Shown piece after piece: positions 25,043 to 34,341 of a stretch of 64,000 bases of DNA. The position numbers and the translations under genes were made by a program. Positions within the stretch are counted from its first letter, which is position 1. Each line of letters opens with the position of its first letter. Location of the stretch: the NCBI RefSeq assembly GCF_023674465.1, contig NZ_CP098400.1, positions 2,880,801-2,944,800 of the forward strand, given 5' to 3'. The DNA is from Xiashengella succiniciproducens (GTDB taxonomy: Bacteria > Bacteroidota > Bacteroidia > Bacteroidales > Marinilabiliaceae). A model generated the notes under the pieces. The model did not search any database and was not told the DNA's origin. It saw only the letters and a program-made list of their open reading frames with translations.

Positions 25043-26482
25043 ATGTCAGTAGATATTATAAAATCAGATAAAATAAGCGAAGGAGCAAGTGTAATTTACA
25101 TCTGCTCCTCAGTAGCACAATTAGAAAAAGCACAGCTTTCCGAAAAGGAACTCGTTTATATAAGGAATAAAAAAGAGCTTAATGCCGATGCCGATCTGTT
25201 TGTATTTGATAGATTAGGATTGGTTGCTGCAGTCCTTTTCCGCAGGGAAAAGGACACTCTATATGAGCAAATGGAGGTCTTGCGCCGCAAGGGAGCCCGA
25301 CTGCTCGACAAGTTAAAAGAAGAACTGATTGACGAGGTCTTTCTTGCAGACCTAAGTGATGAACCATCAATGCTGCTGGCACTTGCAGAGGGAATCATGC
25401 TTGCAGCTTATCAGTTCTCTAAATACAAGACTGAAAAGAAAGAGCCCTATACACTACATCTTAATGTTGTTGACAACAAAATCAGCTCTCAGGAGATTAA
25501 TGAACTAAAGCTTGTAGTTGAAGCAGTCTTCCTCAGCCGTGACCTGGTAAACGAACCTGTAAGTACTCTAAATGCCGAAAAACTGGGTCAGATAATTCTT
25601 GAGGCAGCCCGGAACTATGGTTTTGAAGCCGAGGTATTTAACAAAAAGAAAATCGAGGCACTTAAGATGGGTGGTCTATTGGCTGTAAACCAGGGTAGTA
25701 TAGATCCTCCAACATTCTCTGTATTGGAATGGAAACCCGAGAATGCACGTAACAAAAAGCCTGTAGTACTTGTAGGAAAGGGAGTGGTGTTCGATACCGG
25801 AGGCACAAATCTTAAGACCCCTCCCGGTAGTCTGGACACAATGAAATCTGATATGGGCGGAGCAGCTGCAGTTATCGGGGCACTTACAGCAATTGCAGCT
25901 AATAAGCTTCCGGTATATGTAATAGGCCTTATTCCAGCTACAGACAACCGCATAGGTGGTAATGCAATTGTACCAGGTGACATCATTACTATGCACAGCG
26001 GAACTACAGTTGAAATAATGAATACGGATGCTGAGGGAAGGCTTATCCTGGCTGATGCCCTTAGCTTTTCGAAAAAATATGAACCGCAACTGGTCATAGA
26101 CCTTGCAACCCTAACAGGAAGTGCAGTTATGGCTATTGGTTCCCATGGCACTGTAGCCATGGGCACTGCAACTGAGGAGGTAAAACAATCCCTATCCATT
26201 GCAGGTGAAAAGGTTTGCGAGCGATTGGCATGGTTTCCATTCTGGAAGGATTATGACGATGCCCTAAAATCAGAAGTTGCCGATATGAAGAACATAGGAG
26301 GACGTGAGGCCGGAGCTATTACTGCCGGCAAGTTCCTCTCAAGGTTCATTGATGCACCATGGATACATCTCGACATTGCAGGACCTGCATTTCTTGAGAA
26401 AAAGGAACATTATAAAGGAATCGGAGGAACCGGTGTAGGAGTACGCCTCCTCTATCACTTCCTAAAAGATAGTTTGGCATAA
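25043..26482 (+). CDS. M17 leucyl aminopeptidase
   Basis: A 479-residue metallo-aminopeptidase that removes N-terminal residues from peptides in the cytosol. The catalytic C-terminal domain (about 170-479) shows all M17 blocks: VGKGVVFDTGG, KSDMGGAAAV and NTDAEGRL, which carry the two-metal ligands and the catalytic Lys and Arg. The N-terminal domain (1-160) is diverged, as usual. It lies between the DUF4837 gene and pdxA. Confidence 0.95.
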   Translation: MSVDIIKSDKISEGASVIYICSSVAQLEKAQLSEKELVYIRNKKELNADADLFVFDRLGLVAAVLFRREKDTLYEQMEVLRRKGARLLDKLKEELIDEVFLADLSDEPSMLLALAEGIMLAAYQFSKYKTEKKEPYTLHLNVVDNKISSQEINELKLVVEAVFLSRDLVNEPVSTLNAEKLGQIILEAARNYGFEAEVFNKKKIEALKMGGLLAVNQGSIDPPTFSVLEWKPENARNKKPVVLVGKGVVFDTGGTNLKTPPGSLDTMKSDMGGAAAVIGALTAIAANKLPVYVIGLIPATDNRIGGNAIVPGDIITMHSGTTVEIMNTDAEGRLILADALSFSKKYEPQLVIDLATLTGSAVMAIGSHGTVAMGTATEEVKQSLSIAGEKVCERLAWFPFWKDYDDALKSEVADMKNIGGREAGAITAGKFLSRFIDAPWIHLDIAGPAFLEKKEHYKGIGGTGVGVRLLYHFLKDSLA

Positions 26483-26524
26483 TAGGACTCCGGCTGCATT
26501 TATCAGTTGGCTAATTATAAAAGT

Positions 26525-27601
26525 ATGAGCAACGAAAGACTTAAAGTAGCCATTTCGCAAGGCGATATCAACGGCATAGGCTATGAGGTTATATTTAAAG
26601 CCCTTGCCGATCCAGCCATTTTGGAGATATGTACCCCTGTGATCTACGGTTCTTCAAAGGTTGCCGCTTATCACCGAAAGGCGCTTAACCTTCAGGCTAT
26701 CACCTTCAATAACGTCAAGGACGGTAGTGAAGCCCATGCCAAAAGAGTCAACATGGTTAACTGCCTTGATGATGATGTACGCGTTGAACTGGGCAAAGCG
26801 ACTGATATAGGGGGAAAGGCTGCCTTTCTGGCATTGGAAGCTGCAGTTCGTGATCTTAAAAGCGGACTTGTTGACGTGCTTGTAACTGCACCTATCAACA
26901 AAAAGGTAATTCAGTCGGAACAGTTCTCCTTCCCTGGTCACACTGAATATCTTGCTGACCAGTTGGGTGGCAAGCCTCTTATGCTGCTTGTAAGTGACCT
27001 GCTAAGGGTAGGTGTTGTTACCGGTCACATACCACTAAATGAAGTAAGTAGCCGCCTTTCAAAGGATTTGATAGTTGAAAAGCTAAGGATTCTGAACACT
27101 TCTCTCAAAGACGATTTTACTATCAGGAGGCCACGCATTGCCTTACTTGGATTAAACCCCCATGCCGGTGATAACGGACTTCTGGGTAGGGAGGAAAATG
27201 ACATTATTATACCTGCAATTAATGCCGCAAAGGAAGAAGGCATCATGGCCTTTGGCCCCTTCCCTGCTGACGGTTTCTTTGGTGGAGATACCTACAAGAA
27301 GTTTGATGCAATTCTTGCAATGTACCACGACCAGGGACTAATCCCGTTCAAGACCCTGGCATTCTCGACAGGCGTAAACTATACTGCAGGATTGCCTTTT
27401 ATCAGGACTTCTCCTGACCATGGTACTGCATACGAGATTACTGGGCAGAACGTGGCTGATGCTCAATCATTCCTGTCTGCAATCTATCTCGCAATAGACA
27501 TTTACAACAGCAGGACAGGCAATGCCAAACTGAAGGAAAATCCACTGAAACCTGCGGATGCAAGTAGCCTTGCAGGAGACGAAAACGATAAGATTGAATA
27601 G
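26525..27601 (+). CDS. pdxA: 4-hydroxythreonine-4-phosphate dehydrogenase PdxA
   Basis: NAD-dependent enzyme of the DXP-dependent pyridoxal phosphate pathway. It oxidises 4-phosphohydroxy-threonine to an aminoketone used by PdxJ. I start at ATG 26525 (MSNERLKVAISQGD); a TTG 18 bases upstream is less likely. Family blocks GDINGIGYEV, FPGHTEYLA, MYHDQGLIPFK and SPDHGTAYEI are present and carry the metal-binding histidines. Length 358 residues is slightly longer than usual because of a Lys/Asp-rich tail. A bidirectional terminator follows. Confidence 0.95.
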   Translation: MSNERLKVAISQGDINGIGYEVIFKALADPAILEICTPVIYGSSKVAAYHRKALNLQAITFNNVKDGSEAHAKRVNMVNCLDDDVRVELGKATDIGGKAAFLALEAAVRDLKSGLVDVLVTAPINKKVIQSEQFSFPGHTEYLADQLGGKPLMLLVSDLLRVGVVTGHIPLNEVSSRLSKDLIVEKLRILNTSLKDDFTIRRPRIALLGLNPHAGDNGLLGREENDIIIPAINAAKEEGIMAFGPFPADGFFGGDTYKKFDAILAMYHDQGLIPFKTLAFSTGVNYTAGLPFIRTSPDHGTAYEITGQNVADAQSFLSAIYLAIDIYNSRTGNAKLKENPLKPADASSLAGDENDKIE

Positions 27602-27625
27602 ATAAGCTTGTTTTCAGAAAAAAGT

Positions 27626-27662
27626 AAAGGCTGTCCCGTACGGAGGACAGCCTTTGCTTTTT
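27626..27662. terminator. Bidirectional terminator between pdxA and infB
   Basis: AAAGGCTGTCC and GGACAGCCTTT pair perfectly with an 8-base loop and are followed by GCTTTTT. On the other strand A-runs become T-runs, so it can end both convergent transcripts (pdxA and infB). Confidence 0.85.
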
Positions 27663-27680
27663 GTACCTTGAAGTAAGAGC

Positions 27681-30647
27681 TTACAGCTTTCTTGCAACTT
27701 CTACCTCTTCATAGGCTTCTATCATATCACCAAGCTTGATATCGTTGTAATTATGTATGTTCAGACCACATTCAAAGCCTGTGGCAACTTCCTTGACATC
27801 TTCCTTGAAGCGCTTAAGTGATCCTAGTTCTCCGGTATAGATTACGATACCGTCACGAATAAGACGTATCTTACTACCACGTTTGATCTTACCGTCCTTA
27901 ACCATACATCCTGCAATAGTACCAACCTTGCTGATACGGAAGATTTCACGTACTTCAACAGTACCAATAATATTTTCCTTGATCTCCGGCGACAACATAC
28001 CTTCCATTGCTGCCTTGATCTCTTCTATTGCATCGTAGATAATTGAGTAGATACGGATATCGATTTGTTCCTTTTCGGCAAGTTTTTTAGCCGATAGTGA
28101 AGGACGAACCTGGAATCCTACTACTACAGCATTTGATGCTGCTGCAAGCATGATATCAGATTCTGAAATCTCACCTACTGCTTTGTGGATAACATTAACC
28201 TGGATTTCTTCCGTAGACAGACCAATGAGTGAATCTGAAAGAGCCTCGATTGAACCGTCGGCATCACCCTTGACAATAAGGTTGAGTTCCTGGAAGTTTC
28301 CAATCGCGATACGACGACCAATTTCATCAAGTGTGATATGTTTCTGAGCTCTGAGACCCTGTTCACGTTGTAACTGCATACGCTTTGTTGCAATATCCTT
28401 GGCCTCTTTTTCATCAAGCATCACGTTCACCTTCTCACCAGCCTGTGGAGCACCATTCAGACCAAGTACCAATACCGGTTCTGAAGGTCCGGCTTCCTCA
28501 ACTCGCTGATTACGCTCGTTGAACATAGCCTTAACATTACCGAAATAACTACCTGATAGAATCAGGTCACCTACTCTAAGAGTACCCGACTGTACAAGTA
28601 TTGTTGCTACATAACCCCTACCCTTGTCAAGTGATGACTCAATAATGCTACCAACAGCAGGTTTATTTGGATTGGCCTTCAGTTCCAGCATATCAGCCTC
28701 AAGCAATACCTTGTCGAGCAATGCCATCACATTGATACCTTTCTTGGCAGAGATTTCCTGAGACTGATACTTACCACCCCATTCTTCAACCAGGTAGTTC
28801 ATATTTGCAAGTTCCTCTCTAACCTTATCGACATTGGCACCTGCAAGGTCCATCTTGTTGATTGCAAAAACTATGGGCACACCTGCAGCTGAAGCGTGGT
28901 TGATTGCTTCAACTGTCTGAGGCATCACGTTGTCATTGGCCGCTACTATGATAATTACAATATCAGTAATCTGTGCACCACGTGCACGCATCGCTGTAAA
29001 TGCCTCGTGACCCGGCGTATCAAGGAAGGTAATCTTACGGCCGTTATCCAGCTTCACGCTGTAAGCACCAATATGCTGGGTAATACCACCTGCCTCATCG
29101 GCTGCTACTGATGCCTTACGTATGTAGTCAAGCAAAGTTGTCTTACCGTGGTCAACGTGACCCATTACTGTAACAATGGGTGGACGTTCAACCATATCAT
29201 CAGGATTATCTTCTACTTCCTGGATTGTTTCAACAGCGTCAACACCAACAAACTCAACCTTGAATCCAAACTCTTCACTAACAAGTGATATTGTCTCTGC
29301 GTCAAGACGCTGGTTGATGGAAACAAAGAGACCCAGACTCATGCAGGACGCGATGATCTGGTTGACAGGTATATCCATCAGGTTGGCAAGTTCGTTAGCT
29401 GTAACAAACTCAGTAACCTTAAGAATCTTTCTTTCCTGATCCATTCTTTCGAGCTCGGCCTGCTGCCTCATTGTTGCCATATCACGCTTTTCACGACGGT
29501 GGCGCGCAGCTTTGGACTTGCTCTTGGAGGTAAGACGTGCAAGAGTATCTTTGATTTGCTTTGCAACATCTTCTTCACTGACTTCAGGACGAACAGGACG
29601 TTTCTTAACCTTATTTACAGGTTTCTTCTTGTTAGCATTGGCAGCAGCCTGATTTGCTCCACCTGGCTTGCCTTGCTGAGGTTGACCTGGTCGTCTCTCA
29701 CCTTCCTTTACGCCCTTATCGGTTGCATTGGGGTCAGTGGCTTCTATATTAATTTTTTCTTTCTCTTTCTTAATTCTCTTACGCTTCTTCCTGCGAGCCT
29801 TACGATCATCACGCGACTCGTTACCATTGCGGTTGTCTACAGGAAGCTCTATCTTACCGACAACAGTTGGACCCGACAGCTTCTTAACCTGGGTGGGCAT
29901 AAAGTTGTCATCCTCTTTTTTGGTTTCCTGCTGCTTTTCAGCAACCCGAGCCGCTGGAGTAACTGGCTTGGCTGTGGCAACTGGAGCAGGTTTTTCTTCC
30001 TTTGGCTGTGCTTTGGGCTCGGGTTTTGGAGCAGTCTTTTCAGTAGCTTTTCCTTCTGCCTTCTTCTTTGCCTCAAGATCTATCTTACCTACCACCTTAG
30101 GACCTTCAATAGTCTTCTCAGCCTTTAGGTCAATATGTTCAGGGGCCTTCTTTTCATGCTTTGCCACAGGTTCTGGTTTTGCCGCCACAGGCTCTGGCTT
30201 AGGAGCTGGCTTGGGAGCTTCCCTGACCGGAGCAGGAGGCTCCGGAGCAGCCTTACTCTCCACTTCCGGAGCAGGTTCCTGAGGTTTACTTTTTGCAAGA
30301 TCAATCTTGCCAACTACTTTTACGTCTATCTTCTTCGACCTTCCTACTAATTCATCAATTGACAAAGAATCATCCTCAACCTCATCATTAGAGGTCTTAT
30401 GAACGTTTTCTATCGATACCGTCTCTTTCTTCTCTTTATGCAATTTATCTATGAGTTCCTCTGATGCCTTCTTGACACTCTGATCAACTCTGAACTCCTT
30501 TTTCAGGAGCTCAACAATATCTTCAGAGACCTTCGTATTGGGGTTCATATCAATCTCGATCCCCTTTTTGTGAAGGAACTCCACGATGGTTGAAATACCA
30601 ACGTTACACTCTCTTGCTACTTTACTTAGTCTTTGTACAACTGCCAT
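27681..30647 (-). CDS. infB: Translation initiation factor IF-2
   Basis: IF-2 brings formyl-Met-tRNA to the 30S subunit and promotes subunit joining. The start is ATG at 30647 ([13 protein letters not shown]). The 988-residue protein has an IF2_N motif at the start, a long low-complexity Pro/Lys/Ala/Glu linker (about 80-400), then the GTPase core with [20 protein letters not shown] and NKMD, and the C-terminal beta-barrel domains. The long linker is common in this phylum. The gene is last in rimP-nusA-infB, with a 68-base gap from nusA, and is followed by the shared terminator. Long frames on the opposite strand mirror the biased linker. Confidence 0.97.
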   Translation of the reverse strand: MAVVQRLSKVARECNVGISTIVEFLHKKGIEIDMNPNTKVSEDIVELLKKEFRVDQSVKKASEELIDKLHKEKKETVSIENVHKTSNDEVEDDSLSIDELVGRSKKIDVKVVGKIDLAKSKPQEPAPEVESKAAPEPPAPVREAPKPAPKPEPVAAKPEPVAKHEKKAPEHIDLKAEKTIEGPKVVGKIDLEAKKKAEGKATEKTAPKPEPKAQPKEEKPAPVATAKPVTPAARVAEKQQETKKEDDNFMPTQVKKLSGPTVVGKIELPVDNRNGNESRDDRKARRKKRKRIKKEKEKINIEATDPNATDKGVKEGERRPGQPQQGKPGGANQAAANANKKKPVNKVKKRPVRPEVSEEDVAKQIKDTLARLTSKSKSKAARHRREKRDMATMRQQAELERMDQERKILKVTEFVTANELANLMDIPVNQIIASCMSLGLFVSINQRLDAETISLVSEEFGFKVEFVGVDAVETIQEVEDNPDDMVERPPIVTVMGHVDHGKTTLLDYIRKASVAADEAGGITQHIGAYSVKLDNGRKITFLDTPGHEAFTAMRARGAQITDIVIIIVAANDNVMPQTVEAINHASAAGVPIVFAINKMDLAGANVDKVREELANMNYLVEEWGGKYQSQEISAKKGINVMALLDKVLLEADMLELKANPNKPAVGSIIESSLDKGRGYVATILVQSGTLRVGDLILSGSYFGNVKAMFNERNQRVEEAGPSEPVLVLGLNGAPQAGEKVNVMLDEKEAKDIATKRMQLQREQGLRAQKHITLDEIGRRIAIGNFQELNLIVKGDADGSIEALSDSLIGLSTEEIQVNVIHKAVGEISESDIMLAAASNAVVVGFQVRPSLSAKKLAEKEQIDIRIYSIIYDAIEEIKAAMEGMLSPEIKENIIGTVEVREIFRISKVGTIAGCMVKDGKIKRGSKIRLIRDGIVIYTGELGSLKRFKEDVKEVATGFECGLNIHNYNDIKLGDMIEAYEEVEVARKL

Positions 30648-30715
30648 AAACGGTACTTTCAATTTAATTCGGAAGTTCGGCTGAAATCCTCGGTTCCCCG
30701 CCAAAGATAGCTTAT

Positions 30716-31954
30716 TTATTCAAATTCAGACCTCAAAATGGAAATGACTTCCTGTATAGTCTCTTCCTCCAGGTCTGTACGCTTAACAAGATCTTCAACA
30801 GGCAGATCCAACACCGACTTGGCTGTGTCACAGCCAATAGCCTTAAGTGCATCTAATACCCAACCGTCAATTTCATCGGCAAACTCATCCAATGAAACGT
30901 CTTCTTCCTCGTCTTCCTCTGTTTCACGATATACATCCAGCTCATATCCTGTAAGCTGACTTGCAAGACGAATATTTAATCCGCCCTTACCGATAGCCAG
31001 TGATACTTCTTCAGGCTTCAGATAAACCTGAGCCCTCTTTTCATCCTCAAATATCTTGATGCTGGATATCTTAGCAGGATTTAATGCCCTTTGGATGAAT
31101 AGCTGAATGTTGTTTGTATAATTAATTACATCAATATTCTCATTGCGCAGCTCGCGAACAATCCCATGGATACGTGAACCCTTCATACCTACGCATGCTC
31201 CTACCGGATCAATACGGTCATCGTATGATTCCACAGCAATCTTAGCTCTCTCGCCCGGCTGACGTACTATCTTCTTGATAGTTATAAGCCCGTCATGAAT
31301 CTCAGGCACTTCTAGTTCAAAGAGTCTTTCAAGGAAGACTTCTGAGGTACGTGATAAAATAATCAGCGGATTATTATTGCGAATCTCAACCCTTGCCACA
31401 ACAGCCCTGATGGCATCACCCTTACGGTAGAAATCTGAAGGAATCTGCTCTGCCTTAGGAAGGATAAGTTCATTGCCCTCATCGTCAAGAACCAGCATCT
31501 CGCGTTTCCAGATCTGATATACTTCACCGGCTACAATCTCGCCAATACGTTCCTTATATTTATTATAGACTGCATCTTTTTGCAACTCCATAATGCGAGC
31601 AGAAAGATTCTGGCGCAGGGTAAGAATAGCCCTGCGGCCAAAGTCCATAAACTTGACCTCATCAGTAACTTCTTCGCCTATCTCGTAATCCTCATCTATC
31701 AGCTTAGCCTGACTTAAAGCTATCTGCAGATTCTCATTGACCACCTCTCCATCAGCAACAACCTCACGGTTACGCCAGATCTCAAAGTCACCTTTGTCGG
31801 TGTTGATAATAACGTCGAAATTCTCATCTGTACCGAACATCTTTACAAGCACACTGCGGAAAGCATCTTCCAGCACTCTGATAAGTGTAACTCTGTCGAT
31901 GTTCTTCAATTCCTTAAACTCCGAAAAGGTGTCGATCAAATTAATATGTTCCAT
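30716..31954 (-). CDS. nusA: Transcription termination/antitermination factor NusA
   Basis: NusA binds RNA polymerase and modulates pausing, termination and antitermination. The start is ATG at 31954 ([13 protein letters not shown]). The 412 residues show the NusA N-terminal domain (about 1-125), an S1 domain (about 130-200), two KH domains (about 225-345, with [14 protein letters not shown] and [11 protein letters not shown]) and an acidic C-terminal extension ([13 protein letters not shown]). Middle gene of the rimP-nusA-infB operon, 28 bases after rimP. Confidence 0.97.
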   Translation of the reverse strand: MEHINLIDTFSEFKELKNIDRVTLIRVLEDAFRSVLVKMFGTDENFDVIINTDKGDFEIWRNREVVADGEVVNENLQIALSQAKLIDEDYEIGEEVTDEVKFMDFGRRAILTLRQNLSARIMELQKDAVYNKYKERIGEIVAGEVYQIWKREMLVLDDEGNELILPKAEQIPSDFYRKGDAIRAVVARVEIRNNNPLIILSRTSEVFLERLFELEVPEIHDGLITIKKIVRQPGERAKIAVESYDDRIDPVGACVGMKGSRIHGIVRELRNENIDVINYTNNIQLFIQRALNPAKISSIKIFEDEKRAQVYLKPEEVSLAIGKGGLNIRLASQLTGYELDVYRETEEDEEEDVSLDEFADEIDGWVLDALKAIGCDTAKSVLDLPVEDLVKRTDLEEETIQEVISILRSEFE

Positions 31955-31982
31955 CGCCAAATGCTGTATGTTATATCCTCAA

Positions 31983-32447
31983 TTAAAACTTCAATATCTC
32001 CTTAACTGACTTAAGCTCCTCAAAATTAAACGGATGCTCAATGATCTGCAACTCTTTCTTCTTCTTTCCTTCGGGTTTTACAATCTTTTCCTCCTTGATA
32101 ACAAAACCACCATCATTTACTGAAAGCAGTTCTCCGCTATATTTCTCACCCGACTTAGTAAGCACTTCAACCTGACGACCAATATTCTTCACATACTGAC
32201 GGTGCACCTTAAATGGCTGACCAATTCCAGGTGAAGAAACCTCAAGCTCAAAGTCTTCTTCCTCCCTATCCAATGATCCTTCTATCAGGCGTGAAATCTC
32301 TACACAGTAATCAATTCCAACACCATGGTCCCCGTCAATTGCAACAACAATGCGGCCCCCTTGTTTTATGTCAACATCAACGATAAAGTAACCGTCATCG
32401 TCTATCTTCTGTTGAATAATATCCAGTATTCTTCCCCTGCTCAGCAT
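31983..32447 (-). CDS. rimP: Ribosome maturation factor RimP
   Basis: RimP assists 30S subunit assembly. I start at ATG 32447 (MLSRGRILDIIQQKI), giving 154 residues, the family's usual length; an ATG at 32501 would add 18 residues and pull a hairpin into the coding region. The blocks YFIVDVDI, EEDFELEVSSPGIGQPFK and the C-terminal SH3-like part are clear. First gene of rimP-nusA-infB. A hairpin with a T-rich tail lies in its leader (32476-32496), suggesting attenuation. Confidence 0.93.
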   Translation of the reverse strand: MLSRGRILDIIQQKIDDDGYFIVDVDIKQGGRIVVAIDGDHGVGIDYCVEISRLIEGSLDREEEDFELEVSSPGIGQPFKVHRQYVKNIGRQVEVLTKSGEKYSGELLSVNDGGFVIKEEKIVKPEGKKKKELQIIEHPFNFEELKSVKEILKF

Positions 32448-32475
32448 AGTTACTAGTTCATTAGAGGTAATAAAA

Positions 32476-32496
32476 TAGGGGACCTCAAGTCCCCTA
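32476..32496 (-). promoter_or_regulatory. Hairpin with T-rich tail in the rimP leader (possible attenuator)
   Basis: Read on the minus strand, TAGGGGAC and GTCCCCTA pair perfectly around a 5-base loop and are followed by TTTTATT. This has the form of an intrinsic terminator 28 bases before the rimP ATG. It could set expression of rimP, nusA and infB, perhaps through NusA itself, which is inference. Confidence 0.55.
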
Positions 32497-32627
32497 CTCA
32501 TCACAGGCCTAAATCTTTGCAAATTTAATCAAGAATTGTTTATTCTCCAAACTTTTGCTTCATAAATAAGGAACGCTGCTGCTATCAAAATAGCCGTCCC
32601 ACATGCTATTCACTATGGATAATGCCA

Positions 32628-32643
32628 TAAATTTGTATCTTTG
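32628..32643 (+). promoter_or_regulatory. Two adjoining -7 boxes before the thiL-like gene
   Basis: TAAATTTG (32628-32635) and TATCTTTG (32636-32643) both fit TAnnTTTG and lie 26-42 bases before the ATG. Either could drive the thiL-like gene and ruvA. Confidence 0.45.
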
Positions 32644-32669
32644 ACCGGCTTCAATACCTTAAATAAAAA

Positions 32670-33701
32670 ATGATGAGCGAAACGAGATCCCTTTCAGACC
32701 TTGGCAGGTTCGGCCTGACCGAATACATATTTGAAAAATGCCGGAAGGCAGGGGCCTCCGGCAGAAATTCCGATGATGATGCAATTCTGCTTACTGAAGA
32801 AGAAACCTTGTCAACATCTGTCCTTTTCCTCGAAGGTATCAACTTCGACCTGATCTATACCCCTCTTCAACACCTCGGTTACAAGGTCATTACTGCTGCT
32901 GTCACAAATATCCTTGCAATGAACGGCAGACCTTCCGGCCTGTCGGTAAGTCTTGGAATCAGCAACAAGCTCAACCTCCAGATGATAGAGCAACTGATGG
33001 ACGGAGTGTTTTCGGCCTGTAGACATTATGGTGTCAGCCTTGAAGCCTTTAAGCCGGCACCTTCACTCACAGGACTTACAATTGCTGCAACTTTGACAGG
33101 GAAAGTCCGGGACGGAGCTCAGTATAAACGTTCAGGTGCACAGGAGACAGATGTAATCTGTGTTTCAGGGGATTTGGGGGCTGCTTTGTTAGGCCTGCAC
33201 CTTCTTGAAAGGGAAAAAAAAGTGTTGAAGTCAAGTGATTCCCAGCAACCTGAATTTGGCGATAACGACTATGTGCTTAGACGCCAGCTTAAACCTGAAG
33301 CAAGGGTAGATGTAATTGAAAAGCTGACTGAACGTGGAATCAAGCCTACAGCAATGACTGCTGTCACTGAGGGACTGGCCACTTCCCTGCTATTGCTCTG
33401 CAGAGCTTCTGACAAGGGGTGCAGAATTTATGAAAGCAAACTGCCTATACACCAGAAGACACTAAAGGCCTCATCGGAACTTAATTACAACCCGCTTATT
33501 GCAGCACTCAATGGTGGTGAGGATTACGAACTACTGCTAACTTTGCCACTAAAGGTTTATGAAGCCGAAAGCAGTTTTGTGAGCGGATTCCTTACTCCTA
33601 TCGGATATATCAATGAAGCATCCAAAGCATGCAGGATGATTATTACAAGCAACGAGGAAACAGATCTCAAATCACCCGGATGGGGCAAACTATACCAATA
33701 A
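32670..33701 (+). CDS. ThiL-like protein, probably catalytically dead
   Basis: 343 residues with the fold pattern of thiamine-monophosphate kinase (PurM/AIR-synthase-like), such as SDDDAIL, SGDLGAALLGLHLLEREK, QLKPEARVDVIEKL and LNGGEDYELL. ThiL makes thiamine diphosphate using ATP and several Mg ions held by aspartates. Only the first aspartate motif (D35-D37) remains. The others read V51 (ThiL TDTL), N80 (ThiL NLSD), the A116-F117-K118 stretch (ThiL GGDT) and AVTEGL (ThiL DVSDGL). Loss of four of five sites suggests a pseudoenzyme with a binding or regulatory role, or a new substrate. The reading frame is intact, so this is not decay. ruvA follows after 12 bases. Confidence 0.8.
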   Translation: MMSETRSLSDLGRFGLTEYIFEKCRKAGASGRNSDDDAILLTEEETLSTSVLFLEGINFDLIYTPLQHLGYKVITAAVTNILAMNGRPSGLSVSLGISNKLNLQMIEQLMDGVFSACRHYGVSLEAFKPAPSLTGLTIAATLTGKVRDGAQYKRSGAQETDVICVSGDLGAALLGLHLLEREKKVLKSSDSQQPEFGDNDYVLRRQLKPEARVDVIEKLTERGIKPTAMTAVTEGLATSLLLLCRASDKGCRIYESKLPIHQKTLKASSELNYNPLIAALNGGEDYELLLTLPLKVYEAESSFVSGFLTPIGYINEASKACRMIITSNEETDLKSPGWGKLYQ

Positions 33702-33713
33702 TACCCTCTTGTC

Positions 33714-34298
33714 ATGTACGAATATATCTCAGGAAAAATAGTTGAGCATGGTCCTGCTCACGTGGTAATTGAAAACAACGGCCTCGGTTATTTTATTAGC
33801 ATATCCCTGTATACATTTGAGCAGATCAGAGACAAAAAAGAGGTGACTCTCCTGGTTCACGAACAGATTAGGGAAGATGCATATAATCTTTTCGGTTTTT
33901 CTGGCAGGGAAGAAAGGGAACTGTTCAGACACCTGATATCTGTTTCGGGTATTGGGGCCAATACAGCACGCATGATGCTATCCTCAGTATCTCCGGGTGA
34001 ACTGACAACTGCCATTCTAAGTGGGAATACTTCATTGCTTCAAGGGATAAAGGGCATTGGTGCAAAGACGGCACAGAGGGTGATTATCGAACTGAAGGAC
34101 AAGATAGGAAAATCAAGTGTCGACGAAATGAAATTATTTGCAGGACCAAACAATACAGTAAGAGAAGAAGCGTTATCAGCTTTGGTGATGCTAGGTTTTG
34201 TGCGCGGTGCCTCGCAAAAGGTAGTTGACAAAATATTAGCAGCACAACCGGAACTAAGCGTTGAACAACTGATCAAGGCAAGCCTGAAAATGTTGTAA
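33714..34298 (+). CDS. ruvA: Holliday junction helicase subunit RuvA
   Basis: RuvA binds Holliday junctions and loads the RuvB motor for branch migration. The 194 residues show the N-terminal OB domain (1-62), the tandem helix-hairpin-helix region with SGIGANTARMML and IKGIGAKTAQRVIIELKDK, and the C-terminal domain III that contacts RuvB. Full length. It lies between the thiL-like gene and sprA. The ruvA-sprA order is often seen in Bacteroidota. Confidence 0.96.
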   Translation: MYEYISGKIVEHGPAHVVIENNGLGYFISISLYTFEQIRDKKEVTLLVHEQIREDAYNLFGFSGREERELFRHLISVSGIGANTARMMLSSVSPGELTTAILSGNTSLLQGIKGIGAKTAQRVIIELKDKIGKSSVDEMKLFAGPNNTVREEALSALVMLGFVRGASQKVVDKILAAQPELSVEQLIKASLKML

Positions 34299-34341
34299 TG
34301 GCCTGTACTTGAGTACCCCTGTGCAGTAAACCCCAAAGTCT

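Noticed and set aside
29499-30282. Two long frames on the plus strand, rich in Leu/Phe/Ser/Gly
   Set aside because: They mirror the repetitive Pro/Lys/Ala/Glu linker of IF-2 on the other strand; no start context or family match.
30648-30704. N-terminal extension of IF-2
   Set aside because: It lies upstream of the conserved [13 protein letters not shown] start and is not expected in the family.
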